A stretch of 64,000 nucleotides of DNA from assembly GCA_033032865.1 (NCBI GenBank), contig JAWHQI010000009.1, positions 13,410,001 to 13,474,000 on the forward strand. The letters run 5' to 3'. The notes under the pieces were generated by a model that saw only the letters and a program-made list of their open reading frames with translations, ran no database searches and was not told the DNA's origin. Below, piece by piece: positions 19,848 to 30,600 of the stretch; the first letter of the stretch is position 1, and each line of letters opens with the position of its first letter. The DNA comes from Dactylorhiza incarnata (lineage: Eukaryota > Streptophyta > Magnoliopsida > Asparagales > Orchidaceae). A program made the translations under genes and the position numbers.

Positions 19848-20400
19848 ACGTGTCTCGAGTGTATTGTATGATAGCTTTAACCTTGAATCCCCCTAGTAGC
19901 TGAAGTTTCTCTACTTAAAGTTCCTTCCTGCAGATGAGTGTTCCTCGGTACTTGCCCGTCCATGCCTTTATTTTCTCGAGAAGGTTAGTGTCCTGATCTT
20001 CGATTTCTCGAGAAGTGCTTTTGGTTTCTCGAGAAGTCCAGTGTCTTGACCCTTTTGTTTTCTCGAGACGTGCAGTGTCCTGATCCTTTGGTTTCTCGAG
20101 AAACTGTATTCCCTGCCTTTGATTTCTCGAGTGCAGGGTTTTCTCTTCCATTGACCTCTCGAGAAACAAGATTTCTCCCCCTATGATTTCTCGAGAAATC
20201 ACTCTCTCCTGCCTTTGGGATGTCTCGAGAAGTTATTTTATCCTGCCTTTTATTTCTCGAGATCAGGGTTTCTCTGCCTTGGATTTCTCGGGAAATCTTT
20301 TTCCCTGCCCTTGGATTTCTCTAGATCGGTACGTCTCAACTTTGATTTTCTCGAGAACTATGTTCTTATCCTCTGAATTCTCGAGAACTTTGTGATCCTA
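19848..20400. repeat. TTCTCGAGAA palindrome array, 5' LTR copy
   Basis: At least 12 exact CTCGAG hexamers, mostly within TTTCTCGAGAA, spaced roughly 25-45 bp, plus variants CTCGGG and CTCTAG. The spacer is often CCTTTGAT-like. The array is conserved in the 3' LTR at about 39730-40290. Confidence 0.85.
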
Positions 20401-20772
20401 GCCTTTGATTTCATGGTTGTTCCTAGCCCTTGATTTCCTGAAGAGAGGCCCTCTATTTCTTAGTGCTTGAGCTATGCCTCCGACTTCTCCTACTCCTCGA
20501 AATCTTTACCCATTGTGGTTCATTAACTTAGGGGTTCTCTTATGAATGGTATTGGAAAGTGTTTACTTCATTGTGACCCTATCTCATAGGGTATCCTGGT
20601 GTTTATTTCTCGGGCTACGCCCCGTATTTTAAATAAAAATTTAATTAATAAGAACCATTGTCTTTAGCCTTGCACGGTAGTCGTGTTTGGGGGACAGCGG
20701 GGGAATTTTATAGCCTTGCACGGTGGCCATTTATAGGTGAACCGCAGGCTTGGCCTGTGGTCCCGAGGGCCG

Positions 20773-21911
20773 TGTTAACTTTTTGAAGTGGAAGTGGATT
20801 TGAGCTGGGCAGTCTGCGGATTGGAGACCGCAGAGACCGCGCGGTCTGCGTTGGTTCTCTGGTTGGTTCTGTCTCAGCGGTTTGCTTCTGAGCGGTCTGA
20901 TCTGGGAGACCGCCTCTTCTGTCCGGGCGGCTTGCGCGGTTTGGTCTGGCAACTTGTCTTAAGTCGGCCAGATGTTCTTGGTGTCTTCTTTGGAAGAAGA
21001 CCGGGCAGTCTGATTATTGAGACCGCAGTGACCGGGCGGTTTGGTTGTAACCACAAGGTTTAATAAGGGAGTTGTGAGCTTTGCTGAGCTCGTGCGGTCT
21101 GCTTTGCGAGATCGCTCGCGATCTGATAGGCGGTTATTGTATCCCAGTTTGTGCGGTGACGATATCCGTCTACTTGCCTATAAATAGGGGTGCAGGGTCC
21201 GTCATTATTAATGAGAACTGTAAGAACCAAAGTTGGCTTGATTGTGCCGGTCTTACTTTGAGGTCGTGCGGTTTGAGATATTTGTCTGACCGGTTTCTGT
21301 GTTCGCAGGTTAGCGGCTTGCAGCTCGCGATCAGCTTGTCTCCTTCTTCCATCTTTGAATATACCAGTCCGGGCGGACTATGTTTAGGTGTTTGCGGTAT
21401 GTGCAGCGAACTCCGTTGATCAGGCGGTCTTAAGTGACCAGGCGGTCTTGAGTTGCGGTCTGTCGCAGGTTGATGTTCTTCGTTCAGAGTTCACAGGCTC
21501 TTCTTTGATCAAGACCGTGCGGTCTGGGCGATCAAGAAGTGCGAACTGTTTGTTTTCAGTAGAGGAATAAAGCAGCAAGTTGGCGGTCTGTGATTGCGGT
21601 CTGGCAGGTGCAGCTTGTATTCTGTTCGCGCGGTCTCAGCGGCTTCTGTCCGGCTTGTCTGTTCACGCGGTCTGGCGGTCTCAAGTGCCAGATCGTTGCA
21701 GCTTGTATTACACTTGTGTTTTGTGCTTCTCTCCTCCGTGATTCTTATGAATCATGTCTCGCCATGTATACCTCGCATTGTAAAGAGATAGTTAATGTCA
21801 TAGCACTATTCGTTCTTCTCATTGTCATTGTTGTGCTACACTTGTGAAAGGATTTGTGAAGTGTGTTCTGCATTGTTTTTACTTCACCTCCGGACCTCAA
21901 TTTTTTCAACA
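20773..21911 (+). repeat. copia B 5' LTR
   Basis: 1139 bp, starting TGTTAAC and ending TCAACA. A TATA box (TATAAATA) lies at 21179-21186. It is studded with at least 16 copies of GCGGTC or its complement GACCGC. Confidence 0.93.
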
Positions 21912-22003
21912 TGGTATTAGAGGCAGGTTGCTGAGGTTGCTAAGCTGAAAGTGCTGATACTTCTCTCGGATTTCTCAAGTGGTTAGCAATCAGTGGGATA
22001 GCA
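21912..22003 (+). promoter_or_regulatory. copia B primer-binding site and leader
   Basis: TGGTATTAGAGGCAGG directly follows the LTR, a one-step variant of the initiator-Met tRNA site TGGTATCAGAGC. A short leader leads to the gag ATG at 22004. Confidence 0.8.
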
Positions 22004-23221
22004 ATGGAAGGAGGATATGCTAGAGGTCTCGGTATTGAGCTCCTTACGCAGACTAACTTTAAGATGTGGAAGTCTTGCATGGAGAGTTATCTTCTTGGCG
22101 AGGATTTGTGGGAGGTAGTAGGAGGAGAAGCTAGACAAGATGTTGTTCCTGCTGATGGGAATGCTGAGATCGTGAAGGCCTGCAGAAGAACAAATGCTAA
22201 GGCGGAGTTCACTCTCAAGAGAGCTATCATTCTAGAATTGTTTGATCACATCATCGGGTGTGGATCAGCTGTTGAGATTTGGACAGCCTTGGATGGCTTG
22301 TTCAATAAAAAGAATGTAGCGAGGCTACAGTTCTTGGAGAATGAGATGGCGAAAGCAACTCAGGGTGATTTGTCCATTTCAACGTTCTTCTTGAAGATGA
22401 AGAACCTCTGCGCAGAGATATCGGCTTTGGACCCGGATGAGCCTATCTCAGAAGCTAAGCTGAAGAGGCACATAATTCGCGGCTTGCGGAGGGAGTATGT
22501 GGCCTTTGTTACTTCTGTTCAAGGCCGGACCAATCATCCTTCATTGCTGGAGCTGGAGAACTTACTTACTTCGTAGGAAAGTTTAGCAAAGCAAATGTCT
22601 GGGATGTCTGTCTCTGGGGGAGAAGACGAGGTTCTCTTCTCTGACAAGAAGAAGAGATGGGACAAGAAGAAGAAGAAGAAGAAGACATCTGGAGATGATG
22701 GTCCGTCTACTTCATATCAGCAAGAGAGGATCTATGCTCCTAAGCGTGATGGGAAGAAGCAGGAAGGACCTAGATGCTTCAGGTGCAATAAGCTTGGTAA
22801 TTTCAAAAGGGACTGCAAGGTTAATCTTCTTCTGGGGCATGCTGCAGGGAAGGAGGAGGCTGGTTCCAATTCGGAAGGTAGTTGGGGTGGTGGAGGTGCA
22901 TTCATGACGGGCACGTGTGTTTGGGCTATGACTTCCATCAACTATCAGGACGATTGGATTGTGGACTCTGGGTGTGGTCATAACCTCACTGGGGATGAGT
23001 CGAAGTTCTCCTCGTTGCAGACATATACATGTAATGATGTTATCATTACGGGTGATGATACTGTTCATGCAATTGAAAAGGAGAGAGTGGTTTCATTGAA
23101 CGATGATAGAGGTACTCTTACGTTGAAGAGTGTCTATCATGTTCCGGGGAGGAAAAAGAACCTCTTCTCGGTGACCAATGCGGTGGACGCTGGCTATCAC
23201 GTTCTGTTTGGTCCAACATAA
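22004..23221 (+). pseudogene. copia B gag and protease
   Basis: The N-terminal Gag begins with LTQTNFKMWKSCMESYL, like plant UBN2-type copia Gags (TNFKMWK, LKRAIILELFDHI, MKNLCAEISAL). TAG at 22574-22576 interrupts it; the same frame goes on through a Lys-rich stretch to a degenerate zinc knuckle (CFRCNKLGNFKRDC, where the usual GH is GN). The protease start WIVDSGCGHNLTG carries the catalytic Asp-Ser-Gly. A second stop is at 23219-23221, after which the frame continues into the pre-integrase region. Confidence 0.88.
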
Positions 23222-24220
23222 GTGAAATTTCTCCGAAATGTTTCAGCGGTGAAAGCTGAAGCCACTCATGTTGGGAGATGGGTGAAGGACTTGTTTGTTC
23301 TTTCAACAAGTTCTTATGTTGATAAGATGAGGGCTAACGACAGCGTTGCTATTTGGCACGAAAGGCTTGGGCATGTTGGAATGGATAAGTTGAAAGCTAT
23401 GGCGGGAAGAGGTCTGGTGAAAGGTCTGCCTGCTTGTCATCTTTTAGGGATGGTCATGTTTGTGCAGGTTCTCAGTTTGGTAAAGCTCGGCGCTTTCCAC
23501 TTGACAAATCACAAAGCAGATGTAAAAGACCATTGGAGTGTATCCGTGGTGATCTGTTTGGACCTACCAAGACTACTAGTCTTGGAGGTAGCAGGTCTAT
23601 GCTGATCTTGGTTGATGACTTCACCAGATATACTTGGGTATATTTTCTGAAGGAGAAGTCGGAGGCATTCGAGAAGTTTGTGGAGTTCAAGGAGATGGTG
23701 GAAGGTCGGCTAAACCTGCGGGTGAGGAAGTTCAGAACAGACAATGGAGGGGAGTTCACCTCCAATGAGTTCTTTAACTTATGCAGGAAGCATGGCATCC
23801 AAAGGGAGCTTTCTTGTGCTCACACTCCACAACAGAACGGAGTTGCAGAGCGGAAGATCCGTCACCTGACGGAGACCTGCAAATGTTGGCTTCATGCCAA
23901 GAGTATCCCAAAGTCCTTCTGGGCAGAGAGAATGTATTGTGCGGCCTATGTTATCAGTCGGATGCCTCTCAGTCCCATCAATATGAAGACCCCTCATGAG
24001 TTGATGTTCAAGGAGAAGCCAAATGTGGAACACTTTTGAGTGTTTGGTTCTACCTGATATGTGCATGTTCCGGATGCCCTTCGAACGAAGCTAGATGCTA
24101 AGGCAAGGAAGCTGGTCTTCGTCGGTTATGATGACCAGAAGAAAGGGTGGAGATGCATGGATCCCGAGACACGGAGATATGTGGTCTCTAGGGATGTGGT
24201 ATTTGACGAGCTGACGTAAT
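23222..24220 (+). pseudogene. copia B integrase
   Basis: WHERLGHVGMDKLKAM carries the HH pair of the zinc domain. A frameshift near 23430 moves to the next frame, with FGKARRFPLDKS, then the core blocks CIRGDLFGPTK (Asp), FRTDNGGEFTS (Asp) and PQQNGVAERKIRHLTE (Glu). Further stops follow near 24038, 24053 and 24218. The distal part (RTKLDAKARKLVFVGYDDQ) is recognisable. Confidence 0.88.
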
Positions 24221-25105
24221 ACCAAGGTAGCTCTTCTGTTGAGTTACAAGGAAGCAAGGTAGATGGTGGACCAAAGGAAGCTGCAAGGGAAGCTCTGGTG
24301 GAGTTGTCTGTTTCTCCAGGTGCTCTAGGTATTTCTAGCTCTGGATCAGGTGCTTCGGGTTCTGGAAGCAGCGGGAGTGAGGCTCCATGTCTACCTGAGA
24401 GGAGAGCTAGTCCAGAAGCTGCAGTGGAAGAGGTGGTTCAGAGTCAAGCTCTGAAGAGGTCAAAGAGGACCATTATTCCACCTGATCGGTATACAGGCGG
24501 GAACTTGGTGAGCTTTGTCTCATGTTTCTTCGTAGGTCCCCTAGATGAGAGAGAGCCATCTTGTTATGAAAATGTTGTTGGAGTCAAGGAGTGGGAAGGA
24601 GCCATGGATGAAGAGATGGCTGCCCTTAGGAAGAATGAGACTTGGGACTTGGTGCTTAAGATTGAGGGGGTTACTGCGGTGACTTGCAAGTGAGTTTTCA
24701 AACTGAAGAAGAAGGCTAATGGAAGTATTGAGCGGTACAAGGCTCGCCTTGTAGCTCGAGGTTTCTCTCAGAAGTATGGGGAGAATTATGAATAAATGTT
24801 TAGCCCCGTTGCCAAGATGACTTCGGTCCGGGTGGTGATCGCTTTGGCTGCTTGCCAAGGGTGGAAGATTTGGCAACTCGACGTGAAGAACGCTTTCTTA
24901 TATGGCGAGATTGACAAGGATATCTTCATGGATCAGCCACCTGGGTATGTATCCGGAGAGCACCCAAGATATGTTTGTAAGCTCAAGAAGGCTCTTTACG
25001 GCTTGAAGCAAGCGCCTCGGGCGTGGTACGGGAAGATCGCAGAATACCTCCAGTTCTGCGGGTACTTTGCTTCTTATTCTGATTCGAGCTTATTCGTAAA
25101 GAAGA

Positions 25106-25106
<1 letters not shown>

Positions 25107-25148
<42 letters not shown>
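25107..25148. repeat. 42-base poly(G) run inside copia B RT
   Basis: An uninterrupted run of G lies between LFVKK and the YVDD block. Homologous elements have no such run. It could be genuine slippage expansion or an assembly or sequencing artefact. Confidence 0.9.
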
Positions 25149-26116
25149 CTTCAGGTCTTGGTGTTGTTGTACGTTGACGATATGATCGTCACGGGGAATT
25201 CTGAGATGGAGGTAGCTAGGCTTCGTGCTGAGCTAGCTATCAAATTTGAGATGAAGGATTTGGGTGAGCTCCACCATTTCCTTGGGCTCGAAGTGGAGAG
25301 GAGAGAAAGCAGTATGCTCGTTTCCCAAAAGGGCTATGCGGATCGAATCGTGAAGAGATTCGGCATGGAAGGGGGGAAGAGCAGCTCTACTCCACTGGAG
25401 GTTGGAGTTCATCTTCAGCGAGATGAAGGGAAGGTTCTTACCGATCCTTTGGTGTTCCGGGCTTTGGTCGGAAGCTTGATATACTTGACGATTACGAGGC
25501 CAGATATTGCTTATGTAGTTGGCAGGGTGAGTCGGTTTATGGTGAGCCTCGGAAGCCTCATCTTGTGGCGGCTAGGAGTATATTGAAGTATGTCAAATCC
25601 ACCTCGGATTTGGGTCTCTTCTACAGGTGAGATTCGGGCTTTTGCTTGCATGGGTACATGGATGCTGATTATGGAGGAGATTCGGATGATCGGAGATCGA
25701 CGTCTGGATACGTCTTTATGATGGGCTCTACAGCTATATCATGGTGCAGCAAGAAGCAGGATTCTGTGTCTGTCTCTACCACAGAAGCGAAATACAAAGC
25801 TTCGGCTTTGGCGGCTCAGGAAGCCATCTAGCTTAGGAGGCTTGTGGAGGACATTCATAGGGAGGTGGGAGGTCCTACTCTGCTACGTGGTGACAAGGAG
25901 AGTGCTCTCAAACTGGTGAACAATCCAGTTTGTCACGCACGTATGAAGCACATTGAGATTCATCACCATTTTATTCGTGAGAAGGTGTCGGAGGGATCTC
26001 TGATTGTGGAGCATGTGCAGAGCAAGGAGAACGTTGCTGACATCTTTACTAAGCCGCTGGCGAAGGGACCTTTTGGTCAGTTGCGGAGTTTACTTGGGCT
26101 AACTTCCACTTCCCAC

Positions 26117-26128
26117 TTCAAGGGGGAG
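26117..26128 (+). promoter_or_regulatory. copia B polypurine tract
   Basis: TTCAAGGGGGAG directly abuts the 3' LTR at 26129, the usual plus-strand primer of copia elements. Confidence 0.85.
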
Positions 26129-27263
26129 TGTTAAATTTTTGAAGTGGAAGTGGATTTGAGCTGGGCGATCTGTGGATTAGAGACCGCAGAGACCCCGCGG
26201 TCTGCGTTGGTTCTCTGGTTGGTTCTGTCTCAGCGGTTTGCTTCTGAGCGGTCTGATCTGGGAGACCGCCTCTTCTGTCTGGGCGGCTTGCGCGGTTTGG
26301 TCTGGCAACTTGTCCTAAGTCGGCCATATGTTCTTGGTGCCTTCTTTGGAAGAAGACCGGGCGGTCTGATTATTGAGACCGCAGTGACCGGGCGGTTTGG
26401 TTGTAACCGCAAGGTTTAATAAGGGAGCTGTGAGCTTTGCTGAGCTCGGGCGGTCTGCTTTGCGAGACCGTTCACGATCTGAGGGCGGTTATTGTATCCC
26501 GGTTTGTGCGGTGATGACATCCGTCTACTCGCCTATTAATAGGGGTGCAGGGCCCATCATTATTAACGAGAACTGTAAGAACCAAAGTTGGCTTGATTGT
26601 GCCGGTCTCACTTTGAGGTCGTGCGGTCTGAGATATTTGTCTGACCGGTTTCTGTGTTCGCAGGTTAGCGGCTTGTAGCTCGCGGTCAGCTTGTCTCCTT
26701 CCAGCTTTGAATAAACCAGTCTGGGCGGACTGTGTTTAGGTGTTCGCGGTCTGTGCAGCGAACTCAGTTGATCAGGCGGTCATAAGTGACCAGGCGGTCT
26801 TGAGTTGCAGTCTGTCGCAGGTTGCTGTTCTTCGTTCAGAGTTCGCGGGCTCTTCTTTGATCAAGACCGTGCGGTCTGGGCGATCAAGAAGTGCAAAATA
26901 TTTGTTTTCAGCAGAGGAATAAAGCAGCAAGTTGGTGGTCTGTGATTGCTGTCTGGCAGGTGCAGCTTGTATTCTGTTCGTGCGGGCTCAGCGGCTTCCG
27001 TCCAGCTTGTCTGTTTGCGCGGTCTGGCGGTCTCAAGTGCCAGATCATTGTAGCTTGTTTTATACTTGTGTTTTGTGCTTCTCTCCTCCGTGATTCTTAT
27101 GAATCATGTCTCGCCATATATACCTCGCATTGTAAAGAGATAGTTAATGTCATAGCACTATTCATTCTTCTCATTGTCATTGTTGTGCTACACTTGTGAA
27201 AGGATTTGTGAAGTGTGTTCCGTATTGTTTTTACTTCACCTCCGGACCTCAATTTTTTCAACA
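26129..27263 (+). repeat. copia B 3' LTR
   Basis: 1135 bp, the partner of 20773-21911, with scattered substitutions and small indels. Its TATA box is degraded (TATTAATA near 26534). It is followed by GGTCG, the right target duplication. Confidence 0.93.
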
Positions 27264-27268
27264 GGTCG

Positions 27269-27632
27269 TGTTTGGGTGGTTGGGTCTAGAGACACCCCCA
27301 CCCAGTTTTGGGCTTTGGGTGGCGGAGGTAAGTAACCGCTCCCGTTTAATTTGAGCTGATCAGTCTCTTTAAATAAATTCAACAAGATAAATGAACTATG
27401 TTTGTTCCTCTTTTTGGTATTTGGTGCACTCGGTGCTTTGCTTAGTTCTTTGTTTGGAGCTTCTCTTTCGGTGAATCTGGCTTGGGTTGGTACCCTTTAT
27501 GCCTTATTTACTTTTCTGCTTGTTTTCTGCCACTTGTAATTCCTTGTTGAGGCATTCTTTATTTTATTGAATGCCTCAGGTTCAGAGCCGTAGCGGCTAG
27601 CTGTGTAGCCCGGAGACTTCGGGAGTTCTAGT
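27269..27632 (+). repeat. Tekay 5' LTR, segment 2
   Basis: Matches about 40655-41020 of the 3' LTR and joins segment 1 once copia B is removed. It ends with CTAGT (27628-27632), the left duplication of the next insertion. Confidence 0.9.
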
Positions 27633-30600
27633 TGTAAGATCCCCCTCCCAGAACACAAAACACGGTCGAGGGGAGTCTTATGCCCAGGACAGCCGCCTTG
27701 CGGAAGCGCTAGCACACGAGCTAGCCTCCCCCACAAGACGCCTATCCTGCCGGCTAAACCAACTACACAGCGCCAACCCATCAATGAAAGAAAGTATTAA
27801 AAACCAAAGATTCACAATAAGTAATAATGTCCAAATCAGAGTATAAGAAAGACAGAAAGCTACACAAGCTCCTACAAATCATCAGAGTAATCAGCTAAAT
27901 GCCCCAAGGGCTACATCTCAAAACACTCACCCGCCTCTATCACTAACGGCAACTAAGGTACCATAAACCCCAGCCCTGCACACCTGACCCGGCTGGCCTC
28001 CGGTGCTGAACGCTGCTACACATCTGAATGTGCTCCTAAAAAAAGGGAGGTAGCAACCGTTAGTCATAAAGACTAAGTGGCTTCCCATCCGCTCCCCCGG
28101 CGACTCTAAGGCACCGGGCGGAAGGAAAGGAAGAAAAGCTGCAATATAACAGTAATATATACAAAGCAGGTGACGGGGAAAGTAAACTAGTATATGCACA
28201 AATTCTAAGCTACACAAGTGTAAAAGGGGCTAATCTAATCATGTATAAGCATGAGTATAATAAAGGTGTGCAGCAGTAAATAAACAGTAAGTAAAGCAGG
28301 TAAAGCAAGGCAGTAAGAACAGTAGCGACAAGTAATCAATCTCATACCCTAACTTATATGAATGCCCATACAAACTTATAAGTTAGGATTTCCAGGAATT
28401 ATAACTCATCATATAAAAGAGCCCATACTAATTTATATGATGAGGATCTGCAAGTGCGTATGCTATGCTATGCCATGAATGATTATGCAATGAACTCACT
28501 CACACGACTCTGTGCACACAGACTTTTGTAGTTCCCTCTATTTGAGAGGAAGCCAACCTCTCGGGTACCAACCGCTGTGACACACGGTGGTAGCGGACCA
28601 GGCTGTCCACTCCTAGGCGGGTATGCACACTACCAGGACTAGACCGCACGTACGCCTCGACGCTAAATAACCGCGAAGCTCTGCGTACTCTTTGCTGGAG
28701 TCCACCAGGCTTTGAGCTAAGTGGAAGGTGTCTTCGAGGAATTGTCGTCCCGACACGTAGACAAGCTGGCCCCTCAAACCCCAACACACCCGCTAAGTCC
28801 ACGTACCGCGGTCGGTGTGATGACCTGCCTAGTACCGAAGACCTGCCACAATTATCCAAGAACTAACGGGGCTATCCTCCCCTCGAGCCTCCAGCTCGTC
28901 CAACCCAGTATACCGCACACCTGTCACTCCCACACTAGGAGGAGATACATAAATCCAATCTTACCCCACTATGGCTACTCTTGCCTACTTTAAATGTTAT
29001 TGCAATTTAGGGTTAATCTTGGACTTCCCGAGGGTTACCCTGTAAGGGGCTCGCTACGGTACTAGGAACTACAATGGGATGACACCCCAAAGTTCCCTTT
29101 CTCAAGGCACTTAGTACTATTGGTATCTACCAAAAAGATTACCCTCTTATCATTTCACTTGAATTAAACCCCAGTGCTTTAGGACCCTCTAAGGGGAAAG
29201 ACGATCTTTCGTCAATCCCGAGCACAGCCTTACCCATAGATCACCAAGCACTCTCATCACCTAAACTCCTTTTTTGGTGACCTCAACCTCTTCATCCAAA
29301 TCAGGTACACCAACTACCTCACATTCCCACCTAATGGTCTACAAGTTATCTCCATTCTACCGTTTTACTATTCGCAGACCAAATGAGTTATATGAACCAC
29401 ATAAGGGGAGGTACTACAAATATTCATCCAATTGACTCTAGATTATTACCAGAAGACTATCATGATATTATAAGACTAAGCTCGGCATTTACTCAAGGGT
29501 TGTTTTTCATTCAACCCTGGGATTTCACTACTCACCTTGCATGTTTATCAATCATATTACCTGTTATATCACATTTAAGTACGATGCCTACTCGTTTAGG
29601 GGAACTTATCCTCAACTCCGCACAGGACTGCTTGTGCATTCATCATAAACTCACACATGATTCAGAGGATCTTGCACGTGATCCCTTCGATATACTATAA
29701 TCATTACCGACGACTTCTTATTCAATTACGGATGATAAATCACCTTAAATCCGTACGAGAATACCCACTATATTTATTGTAATCGTAAACAATCATCATT
29801 AGTGACAAATACCTTCAATGATTATCACAGCATCGGTTCAACTATATTACTTGCGATCCTAAAGGATTAAGCATTTATAACAATACTTTAATTGGTTATC
29901 GCATCATCGAGGTGCACATTCGATCATCATCCGCGAAGTGTTAAGTCTATGATCTGTCCGCTAACCTTTATTAATAAATCACAAATTCAGAATGATGTAC
30001 CCAAACAGGACAGCCCTCGAGAATCGGATTTCGGGGAGCTACATTCCTCCGAAAATATCGTGTCGCCCCATTTTGGAAAGGTCTCTCTGATAGCTACAAC
30101 TTTCATGTTCGCTCCAAGAACTGAGAAACCGGCCACTAGTAATCCCACCTTATGCAATCATGAACATCAACTCACTCATGCAATACCATGTAATTACCTT
30201 GTGCCATCAAGCACCCTTGGACATCAACTTAGTCCCTTCTTATCATGCTTCGCAAAACATCTCAAGGCATCCCTGGCCTTAGCATAAGCATTTCAAAGCA
30301 CCACCGGCCTGCGCATAAACATTTCAAGGCACCACCGGCCTGCGCATAACGTTCCAACAAAAGTAGGGCGATAGCGTGTTCGTACATGGTAATTCTCTAT
30401 CATGATTCTACGGGACTACTAGTGCGCATTTCCAATCATACACATTCCCTTAAGAATTTATCCCAACATCAATATCTCTAAAATCACTGTCACGGTGCCT
30501 CATCATTTATAACATGATTCGTATATGACTTTAATTTATCCGAGCTTCCGACTTAGCAATTACACCACAGTTAAGACATTCAACGGAAGATTAATAACTT

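Larger units (their letters stand above)
19184..20772 (+). repeat. Tekay 5' LTR, segment 1
   Basis: Matches about 39010-40655 of the 3' LTR. It begins in the 25 bp array, holds a TATATATATA-rich stretch near 19420-19435, then the CTCGAG palindrome array. It ends at GGCCG (20768-20772), the left target duplication of copia B. Confidence 0.9.
24221..26131 (+). pseudogene. copia B reverse transcriptase and RNase H
   Basis: A Ser/Gly-rich linker leads to RT: WEGAMDEEMAALRKNETWDL, stops at 24691-24693 and 24793-24795, QLDVKNAFLYGEIDKDIFM, ALYGLKQAPRAWY. A run of 42 G then disrupts the frame, and VLLYVDDMIVTG with the catalytic YVDD follows in another frame. A frameshift near 25560 precedes RNase H ([30 protein letters not shown]). 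RNase H ends after VADIFTKPLAKGPF and has stops near 25628 and 25829. The domain order is complete but the product cannot be translated. Confidence 0.9.
20773..27263 (+). mobile_element. Ty1/copia retrotransposon 'copia B', plus strand
   Basis: A full-length 6.5 kb element with LTRs 20773-21911 and 26129-27263. It is inserted into the Tekay 5' LTR with target duplication GGCCG (20768-20772) / GGTCG (27264-27268, one substitution). The uninterrupted site, with GGCCGTGTTTGGG, is seen in the Tekay 3' LTR near 40650. The order is primer-binding site, gag, protease, integrase, RT, RNase H and polypurine tract. The reading frame has about ten stops, many explicable as CAG, CGA or TGG decaying to stops, plus frameshifts and a 42-base G run. 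Confidence 0.95.

Noticed and set aside
28500..30300. Possible host gene exons in the 5.4 kb unit
   Set aside because: Short ORFs only, no conserved protein blocks, and the whole segment is removed cleanly by the CTAGT/CTAAT boundaries.
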